DNA of 64,000 nucleotides, taken from contig NZ_JABXGD010000005.1 in NCBI RefSeq assembly GCF_022627955.1, positions 279,968 to 343,967 on the forward strand, written 5' to 3'. The notes under the pieces were generated by a model. It was given only the letters and a program-made list of their open reading frames with translations, was not told where the DNA came from and did not search any database. Below are positions 57,937 to 64,000 of the stretch, one piece after another (within the stretch, counting starts at the first letter, position 1; every line of letters begins with the position of its first letter). Position numbers and translations under genes: made by a program. This stretch comes from Microbacterium sp. C5A9. GTDB lineage: Bacteria > Actinomycetota > Actinomycetes > Actinomycetales > Microbacteriaceae.

Positions 57937-59153
57937 CCGCGATCCTCGTCATCAACAGCGGGTCGTCCTCGCTGAAGTACAGCCTGCTCGACATCGAGAA
58001 CGAGAACGAGCTGGCGAGCGGCCTGATCGAGCGCATCGGGCAGGATGCCGGTGCGATCACCCACACCGTGCGGCCCGACACGACAGCGGATGCCGTCGTC
58101 GCCATGCTCGACGCGTCGTACGAAGAGGAGCGCGCGGTCGCCGATCACGCGGCGGCCTTCTCGGTCATGCTCGAGCAGTTCGAGGCGCACGGCCCGTCCC
58201 TCGTCGAGCACGCCCCGGCCGCGGTCGGGCACCGCGTCGTCCACGGCGGAGCGCGCTTCTACGCGCCGACCCTCGTGACGCGCAACGTCGAGGAGCAGAT
58301 CGAGGAGCTCGCGGTGCTCGCCCCGCTGCACAACCCCGCGAACCTCGCCGGGATCCTCGCCGCGAAGGCCGTGTTCGCCGACGTCCCGCACGTCGCGGTG
58401 TTCGACACGGCGTTCCATCAGACGCTGCCGCCCGCGGCCTACACCTATGCGATCGACGCCGAGCTCGCAGCGCGCCACCGCGTGCGCCGCTACGGCTTCC
58501 ACGGCACCAGCCACCAGTTCGTGAGCGAGTCGGCGGCCGCGTTCCTCGGGCGCGACCTCGGCACGCTCCGCCAGCTCGTGTTCCATCTCGGCAACGGCGC
58601 CTCGGTCACCGCGATCGACGGGGGCCGCTCCGTCGAGACGTCGATGGGCCTCACGCCGCTCGAGGGGCTCGTCATGGGGACGCGCTCGGGCGACCTCGAT
58701 CCCGCGGCGCTCGTGCACCTGTCGCGCCGCGCCGGGTACTCGATCGACGACCTCGACGCGCTGCTGAACTCCCGCAGCGGTCTCCAGGGTCTCGCGGGAC
58801 GCAGCGACATGCGCGACATCCTCGCCGGACGGGAGGCGGGCGACGAGGCGGCCACGCTGGCGTTCGACGTGTACATCCACCGGCTGCGCGCCTACGCGGG
58901 CTCGTACATCGCCCAGCTCGGCGGGGTCGACGTCATCTCGTTCACCGCGGGAGTCGGCGAGAACGCCGCTCCCGTGCGCGCCGAGGCCATGGCGACGCTC
59001 GGGTTCGCGGGCGTCGAGATGGATCTCGGCCGCAATGCGGCGCGGGAGCGCGGCATCCGCCGCATCTCGACCGACGCCTCGCCCGTGACGGTCCTCGTGG
59101 TCCCCACGAACGAGGAGCTCGAGATCGCCCGCCAGACCGCGCGGATGCTCTGA
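57933..59153 (+). CDS. ackA: acetate kinase
   Basis: A 406-residue enzyme converting acetyl phosphate + ADP to acetate + ATP, and the reverse. It starts TAILVINSGSSSLKYSLLD (ASKHA phosphate-1 motif). VGHRVVHGG, FDTAFHQTLPPAAYTYAI, YGFHGTSHQFVSE, HLGNGASVTAIDGGRSVETSMGLTPLEGLVMGTRSGDLDP and FTAGVGENA are all present. Length normal. GTG start translationally coupled to pta. Confidence 0.97.
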   Translation: MTAILVINSGSSSLKYSLLDIENENELASGLIERIGQDAGAITHTVRPDTTADAVVAMLDASYEEERAVADHAAAFSVMLEQFEAHGPSLVEHAPAAVGHRVVHGGARFYAPTLVTRNVEEQIEELAVLAPLHNPANLAGILAAKAVFADVPHVAVFDTAFHQTLPPAAYTYAIDAELAARHRVRRYGFHGTSHQFVSESAAAFLGRDLGTLRQLVFHLGNGASVTAIDGGRSVETSMGLTPLEGLVMGTRSGDLDPAALVHLSRRAGYSIDDLDALLNSRSGLQGLAGRSDMRDILAGREAGDEAATLAFDVYIHRLRAYAGSYIAQLGGVDVISFTAGVGENAAPVRAEAMATLGFAGVEMDLGRNAARERGIRRISTDASPVTVLVVPTNEELEIARQTARML

Positions 59154-59225
59154 GCGGCATAGACCGATCGTCCGTCCGGCCACCGGAATCCCGTTCGGGG
59201 GTTACCGCCGATGCCTCGCCGCAAC

Positions 59226-59231
59226 TACGCT
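59226..59231 (+). promoter_or_regulatory. -10 box of the beta-phosphoglucomutase-GH65 operon
   Basis: TACGCT, placing the start near 59238. Unlike most such boxes, the first start codon at that point is out of frame with the gene, and a normal ribosome site (GGAGG) follows 35 nt later, so this transcript has a short leader. Confidence 0.45.
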
Positions 59232-59286
59232 TGCACAGTGGCACGGAGAGGTGCCGGAACCCCTCGTCCTTCTCCTGGAGGCTCCT

Positions 59287-60069
59287 GTGCCCGAAGCACT
59301 GCCCGATCTGCTCCGCGCCGACGGTGTCCTGTTCGACCTCGACGGCGTGCTCACGCCCACGGCCGAGGTGCACATGCGCGCCTGGAAGGTCGTGTTCGAC
59401 GACGTGTTCGCCCGCTGGGGCATCGAGCCGCCGTACACCGACGCCGACTACTTCGACTACGTCGACGGCAAGAAGCGCTACGACGGCGTCGCGAGCCTGC
59501 TGCACAGCCGCAACGTCGAGGTGCCCTGGGGAGCGGTCGACGATCCGCCCGAGGCGGAGACGATCTGCGGCATCGGCAACCGCAAGAACGACGCGTTCGC
59601 GACCTCGCTGCGTGCCGAGGGCATCGCGCCCTACCCCGGTTCCCTCGCGCTCGTCGAGAAGCTCTCCGCCGCCGGCATCCCGCTCGGCGTGGTCTCGAGC
59701 TCGAAGAACGCTGAAGAGGTGCTCGGAGCCGCCGGCATCCGCTCCTTCTTCCGCATCGTGGTCGACGGCGTCGTCGCCGAACGTGACGGACTCGCCTCCA
59801 AGCCCGCCGCCGACATGTTCGCCGCGGGCGCCGTCGCGCTGGGCGTCGACCCCGCCACCAGCGTCGCGGTCGAAGACGCGACCTCCGGCGCGGCCTCCGC
59901 CGCGGCCGCGGGATTCGCGACCGTCGTCGGCGTCGACCGCGGCACCGGCGCCGATGCGCTGCGCGCCGCGGGCGCGACCGTCGTCGTGGACGATCTCGAC
60001 GCCTTCCTCTCCGACTCCGACGCGCCCGCCGACGCGCAGACCCGACCCGACTCCGAGGAGACCGCATGA
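59287..60069 (+). CDS. pgmB: beta-phosphoglucomutase family HAD phosphatase
   Basis: A 260-residue HAD enzyme converting beta-glucose 1-phosphate to glucose 6-phosphate. Motif 1 is FDLDGVLT with nucleophile D17 and acid/base D19. The cap domain follows (HMRAWKVVFDDVF, DYFDYVDGKKRYDGV), then motif 2 GVVSSSKNAEEVL, motif 3 Lys in LASKPAADMF, and motif 4 VAVEDATSGAASA. The start is GTG at 59287, with GGAGG 5 nt upstream. ATGA overlap with the GH65 gene; the two enzymes act in sequence. Confidence 0.9.
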   Translation: MPEALPDLLRADGVLFDLDGVLTPTAEVHMRAWKVVFDDVFARWGIEPPYTDADYFDYVDGKKRYDGVASLLHSRNVEVPWGAVDDPPEAETICGIGNRKNDAFATSLRAEGIAPYPGSLALVEKLSAAGIPLGVVSSSKNAEEVLGAAGIRSFFRIVVDGVVAERDGLASKPAADMFAAGAVALGVDPATSVAVEDATSGAASAAAAGFATVVGVDRGTGADALRAAGATVVVDDLDAFLSDSDAPADAQTRPDSEETA

Positions 60070-62567
60070 TCGACCGCGACCGCTTCCCCGTGGACCCCTG
60101 GCGTCTCATCGAGACGCGCTACTCCGAGAACGGGGTGGGGGAGACGCTCTTCAGCGTCGGCAACGGCTACCTCGGTCTGCGCGGCAACCACATCGAGGGG
60201 CGCGGGGCGCACGAGCACGGCACGTTCATCAACGGGCTGCACGAGACCTGGCCGATCCGTCACGCCGAGCAGGCGTACGGCTTCGCGGAGGTCGGGCAGA
60301 CGATCGTCAACGCTCCCGACGCCAAGGTCATGCGCGTGTACGTCGACGACGAGCCGATCTCGTTCGACGAGGCCGACGTGCGCGAGTACCGGCGCACGCT
60401 CGACATGCGCACGGGCGTGCTCGAGCGCATCGTCGTGTGGGAGACCCCGTCCGGCAAGCGCGTGCGCATGCGCGACGAGCGCATCGTCAGCTTCGAAGAG
60501 CGGCACCTGGCCGTGCTGCGCCTCGAGGTCGTCGTCGAGAACGCCGACGCCCCGGTGACCGTCAGCTGTCAGATGATCAACCGCCAGGACGGTGCCGGCG
60601 TCTATGCGGGCACCCCCGCCGAGGCGAAGAGCGGCTTCGACCCGCGCAAGGCCGAGAAGATCGCCGAGCGCGTGCTCGAGCCGGCCGAGCACTGGCAGGA
60701 CGGACTCCGCTCCGCGCTGTCGTACTCGGTGGCCGCATCCGGAATGACGGTCGCGGTGGTGGCCGACCACGTGATCGAGACCGAGAACGACTACACCTCG
60801 CGCACGCTCATCGAGGAGGACATCTCGAAGAACGTCTTCCGCGTGCAGGCCAAGGCGGGTGTGCCGATCACGGTGACCAAGCTCGTCAGCTACCACACCT
60901 CGCGCGGCGTGCCCCCGCGTGAGCTCGTCGACCGGTGCCGTCGCTCGCTCGACCGGGTGCGGGTCGAGGGCGTCGACGCCCAGTTCGAGCGGCAGGCCGC
61001 CTGGCTCGCCGCGTTCTGGGAGCGCAGCGATGTGCAGATCGGCGGGCACGACGACATCCAGCAGGCGACGCGCTGGTGCCTTCTGCAGCTGGCCCAGGCA
61101 TCGGCTCGCGCCGACGGGACGGGTGTGCCCGCGAAGGGCGTCTCGGGGTCGGGCTACAGCGGCCACTACTTCTGGGACACCGAGATCTACGTGCTCCCGT
61201 TCCTGACCTACACGTCGCCGCAGTGGGCGCGCAACGCGCTGCGTGCGCGTGTGCTGATGCTCCCGGCCGCCCGTCGCCGGGCGGCGCAGCTCAACGAGGC
61301 CGGCGCACTGTTCCCCTGGCGCACGATCAACGGCGAGGAGGCCTCGGCCTACTACGCCGCCGGCACCGCGCAGTACCACATCAACGCCGACGTGAGCTTC
61401 GCCCTCGGCAAGTACGTGCGTGCGACGGGAGACGACGACTTCCTGCGGCGCGAGGGCATCGACATCGCGATCGAGACGGCGCGACTGTGGGCGACGCTGG
61501 GCTTCTGGCGCACCTCGCGCCTGGTCGCCGACACGAACGACGACGGCGTCGAGACCTTCCACATCCACGGGGTCACGGGGCCGGACGAGTACACGACGGT
61601 CGTCAACGACAACCTGTACACGAACGTCATGGCGCGCTACAACCTCCGCTATGCGGCGAGGGTCGTGCGCGAGGCGCGCGAGGCGAACGGCGAGGAGTTC
61701 GCGAGGGTCGTCGAGCGCACCGGACTCGCCGAGGGTGAGGCCGAGGGCTGGGAGCGTGCGGCCGACGCGATGTTCATCCCGTTCAGCGAGAGCCTCGGCA
61801 TCCACCCGCAGGACTCGCTGTTCCTCGAGCGCGAGGTCTGGGACCTCGCGCACACGCCCAAGGAGCAGCGCCCGCTGCTGCTGCACTTCCACCCGCTGGT
61901 GATCTATCGGTTCCAGGTGCTCAAGCAGGCGGATGTCGTGCTCGCGCTGTTCCTGCAGGGCAACCACTTCACGCCCGAGGAGAAGAAGGCCGATTTCGAC
62001 TACTACGACCCGCTCACCACGGGCGACTCGACGCTGTCGGCCGTCGTGCAGTCGATCCTGGCCGCCGAGGTCGGCTACCAGGACCTCGCGCTGCAGTACT
62101 TCCGGCAGTCGCTGTTCGTCGACCTGCACGATCTGCACCACAATGCGGCCGACGGCGTGCACGTGGCCTCGGCCGGCGGAGTGTGGACGGCTCTCGTGTG
62201 CGGCTTCGGCGGCATGCGCGACTACGCGGGCGAGCTGAGCTTCGACCCGCGTCTGCCGGCGGACTGGCCGTCGCTGTCGTACCCGCTGCAGTGGCAGGGG
62301 TCGGCGCTGCAGGTGACGATCACCGCGAATGAGCTGCGGGTGCACGTGAGCACGGGGGAGCCGGTGCCGTTCACGGTGCGCGACGTCGCCTACATCGCGG
62401 CGGTCGGCGAGGACGTCGTGGTTCCGCTGGCCGACCAGGGGCCGATCCTGCCGGGACGCCCCACGCTGCGGCAGTTCGCCGATGCGCTCCGTGAGGACGG
62501 CACGCGTCTGTCGGCGTCGGTGCCCGTCATCACGACCGCGATCCCGGTGATCGAGTCGACCGACTGA
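60066..62567 (+). CDS. GH65 family disaccharide phosphorylase
   Basis: An 833-residue cytoplasmic enzyme that splits an alpha-glucoside with phosphate to give beta-glucose 1-phosphate. It has an N-terminal beta-sandwich (ENGVGETLFSVGNGYLGLRGN), an (alpha/alpha)6 barrel with the catalytic Glu at about E508 in HGVTGPDEYTTVVNDNLYTN, and the C-terminal beta part. The phosphate pocket includes AADGVHVASAGGVWTALV. Maltose, trehalose, kojibiose or nigerose phosphorylase are all possible. Coupled to pgmB; the alpha-glucoside importer at 26-30 kb could supply it (inference). Confidence 0.9.
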   Translation: MIDRDRFPVDPWRLIETRYSENGVGETLFSVGNGYLGLRGNHIEGRGAHEHGTFINGLHETWPIRHAEQAYGFAEVGQTIVNAPDAKVMRVYVDDEPISFDEADVREYRRTLDMRTGVLERIVVWETPSGKRVRMRDERIVSFEERHLAVLRLEVVVENADAPVTVSCQMINRQDGAGVYAGTPAEAKSGFDPRKAEKIAERVLEPAEHWQDGLRSALSYSVAASGMTVAVVADHVIETENDYTSRTLIEEDISKNVFRVQAKAGVPITVTKLVSYHTSRGVPPRELVDRCRRSLDRVRVEGVDAQFERQAAWLAAFWERSDVQIGGHDDIQQATRWCLLQLAQASARADGTGVPAKGVSGSGYSGHYFWDTEIYVLPFLTYTSPQWARNALRARVLMLPAARRRAAQLNEAGALFPWRTINGEEASAYYAAGTAQYHINADVSFALGKYVRATGDDDFLRREGIDIAIETARLWATLGFWRTSRLVADTNDDGVETFHIHGVTGPDEYTTVVNDNLYTNVMARYNLRYAARVVREAREANGEEFARVVERTGLAEGEAEGWERAADAMFIPFSESLGIHPQDSLFLEREVWDLAHTPKEQRPLLLHFHPLVIYRFQVLKQADVVLALFLQGNHFTPEEKKADFDYYDPLTTGDSTLSAVVQSILAAEVGYQDLALQYFRQSLFVDLHDLHHNAADGVHVASAGGVWTALVCGFGGMRDYAGELSFDPRLPADWPSLSYPLQWQGSALQVTITANELRVHVSTGEPVPFTVRDVAYIAAVGEDVVVPLADQGPILPGRPTLRQFADALREDGTRLSASVPVITTAIPVIESTD

Positions 62568-62595
62568 GTCCCGCGCGCACGCCGGTGCGCCGCCG

Positions 62596-62641
62596 CCCCT
62601 CTGCCTGCTGACGCCCCTCGGGCGCACGCGCGGCAGAGGGG
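62596..62641 (+). terminator. hairpin after the GH65 gene
   Basis: CCCCTCTGCC and GGCAGAGGGG form a perfect 10-bp stem around a 26-nt GC-rich loop. No T-run. It ends the pgmB-GH65 operon. Confidence 0.6.
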
Positions 62642-62732
62642 TGTCTCGGCGTGCACGCGGTCGTCGGCGACCCCACAGGATCGGAGGGCGGATGCTGTGC
62701 GCTCGGCCTGCCTCGATGTCGGCGGCACGCCG

Positions 62733-62738
62733 TAGGCT
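62733..62738 (+). promoter_or_regulatory. -10 box of dnaX (leaderless)
   Basis: TAGGCT, 6 nt before the GTG at 62745; no ribosome binding site. Confidence 0.55.
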
Positions 62739-62744
62739 GGAGTG

Positions 62745-64000
62745 GTGACCACAGCCCTCTACCGCCGCTACCGCCCCGAGTCGTTCGGCGAGATGATCGG
62801 GCAGTCCCAGGTGACCGACCCTCTCATGACCGCGCTCCGCGGCGACCGGGTCGGCCACGCGTACCTCTTCTCCGGACCCCGCGGCTGCGGCAAGACGACC
62901 TCGGCGCGCATCCTGGCGCGATGCCTGAACTGCGCCGAAGGACCGACCGACGTGCCGTGCGGCACGTGCCCGAGCTGCGTCGAGCTGTCGCGCGCCGGCG
63001 GGGGATCGCTCGACGTCGTCGAGATCGACGCCGCGAGCCACAACGGCGTCGACGACGCCCGTGACCTGCGCGAGCGCGCGACCTTCGCGCCCAGCCGCGA
63101 CCGCTACAAGATCTTCATCCTCGACGAGGCGCACATGGTGACGCCGCAGGGCTTCAACGCGCTGCTGAAGCTCGTCGAAGAGCCGCCGGAGCACGTGAAG
63201 TTCATCTTCGCGACGACCGAGCCCGAGAAGGTCCTCGGCACGATCCGCTCACGCACACACCACTATCCGTTCCGGCTGGTGCCGCCCGCGGCGATGCTCG
63301 AGTACGTCGAGAAGCTCTGCACCGAAGAGGGCGTCGTCGCCGAGCGCGGCGTGCTGCCCCTCGTGGTCCGGGCGGGTGGCGGATCGCCGCGAGACACCCT
63401 GTCGCTGCTCGACCAGCTCATCGCCGGATCCGACTCCCCGGCCGGTTCCGAGACCGTGACCGTGGCTTATGAGCGCGCGGTCGCGCTGCTCGGCTACACG
63501 CATGCGGCCCTCCTCGACGAGATCGTCGACGCGCTCGCCGCGGGCGACGCCGCCGCCGCGTTCCCCGCGATCGACCGCGTCGTGCAGACCGGGCAGGACC
63601 CGCGTCGGTTCGTCGACGACCTTCTCGAGCGCCTGCGCGATCTGATCGTGATCGCAGCGGTCGGCGCCGGAGCCTCATCGGTGCTGCGCGGCATCGCCGA
63701 AGACGAGCTCGCGCGCATGCGCACGCAGGCCGACTCCTTCGGCGCCGCGCGCCTGTCGCGCACGGCCGACGTGGTCAGCGCGGCGCTCGACGACATGTCG
63801 GGTGCGACGTCTCCGCGGCTGCACCTCGAGCTCATGGTCGCCCGCGTCCTCGCCGGAAGCGCGCAGGCCGATGCCGCCCCGGCTGCGGCCGCGGGCCCGA
63901 CGACTCACACCGCACCCTCGTCTGCGGCGTCGCGACCGAGCGCGTCGGCGGCTGTTGCTCCGGCACAGACCGCCACCCCGACCACCGCGGGCCCGTCCGC
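62745..64000 (+). CDS. dnaX: DNA polymerase III subunit gamma/tau, 5' part
   Basis: The first 418 codons; the gene runs off the window end. It starts TTALYRRYRPESFGEMIGQ. Walker A GPRGCGKTT, the four-Cys zinc site (CLNCAEGPTDVPCGTCPSC), Walker B IFILDEAHMV, and the SRC-like/sensor segment LKLVEEPPEHVKFIFATTEPEKVL are present. After about residue 370 an Ala/Pro/Thr-rich linker begins, as in tau. Clamp-loader subunit of the replisome. GTG start fixed by homology and by the TAGGCT box. Confidence 0.96.
   Translation, partial: MTTALYRRYRPESFGEMIGQSQVTDPLMTALRGDRVGHAYLFSGPRGCGKTTSARILARCLNCAEGPTDVPCGTCPSCVELSRAGGGSLDVVEIDAASHNGVDDARDLRERATFAPSRDRYKIFILDEAHMVTPQGFNALLKLVEEPPEHVKFIFATTEPEKVLGTIRSRTHHYPFRLVPPAAMLEYVEKLCTEEGVVAERGVLPLVVRAGGGSPRDTLSLLDQLIAGSDSPAGSETVTVAYERAVALLGYTHAALLDEIVDALAAGDAAAAFPAIDRVVQTGQDPRRFVDDLLERLRDLIVIAAVGAGASSVLRGIAEDELARMRTQADSFGAARLSRTADVVSAALDDMSGATSPRLHLELMVARVLAGSAQADAAPAAAAGPTTHTAPSSAASRPSASAAVAPAQTATPTTAGPS

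Overview
The window is about 69-70% GC and densely packed. Its codon use (GAC, CTG/CTC and GCC/GCG dominate), the many short or 4-nt gene overlaps, the long acidic N-terminal extension on NusG, leaderless genes with a TAnnnT box just before the start codon, and the gene content all point to an actinobacterium of the Microbacteriaceae, most likely Microbacterium. It reads as core chromosome with a few accessory islands. I see no prophage, insertion sequence or CRISPR array.

Left part (1-16.5 kb): the tail of an aldehyde dehydrogenase; a minus-strand operon of a DedA membrane protein with a two-component system; a pyruvate:quinone oxidoreductase (PoxB); a minus-strand pair of an Hsp90-family chaperone and a large TPR protein; the tRNA-Trp-secE-nusG and rplK-rplA loci; a polar amino acid (probably cystine) ABC importer; and a divergent LysE exporter / LysG regulator pair sharing a palindromic operator.

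16.5-24 kb: a five-gene cell-surface operon with three proteins carrying SipW-type signal peptides, a SipW-like signal peptidase and an LAxTG wall-anchored protein; then a YqaJ-type exonuclease, a glucose-6-phosphate dehydrogenase and a GH15 glucoamylase-like enzyme. 24-32.7 kb: rplJ-rplL behind an L10 leader with an attenuator hairpin, a LacI-controlled alpha-glucoside-type ABC importer with three recognisable operators, and cystathionine beta-synthase plus cystathionine gamma-synthase/lyase.

32.7-45.6 kb is the most interesting stretch. A drug-type MFS exporter behind an 18-bp palindrome, a PAP2 phosphatase, a GNAT, tRNA-Ser and a degenerate kinase-like gene precede a complete daptide-type RiPP gene cluster (36.8-45.6 kb). 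It holds an RRE-type recognition protein, a class III aminotransferase, an iron-alcohol-dehydrogenase-like enzyme, three small precursor peptides that all end in Thr, an N-methyltransferase, an M50 membrane protease, and an ABC exporter with one ATPase and two permeases. In the known class the C-terminal Thr is oxidatively decarboxylated, transaminated and dimethylated. This set of genes matches that chemistry step by step.

45.6-64 kb: tRNA uridine hydroxylase TrhO; a minus-strand MoxR / DUF58 / transglutaminase operon; a large DECH-box helicase with predicted membrane helices; the SRP RNA; a rhomboid protease; a lysozyme-like membrane protein; pta-ackA; beta-phosphoglucomutase plus a GH65 phosphorylase; and the 5' part of dnaX, cut by the window edge.
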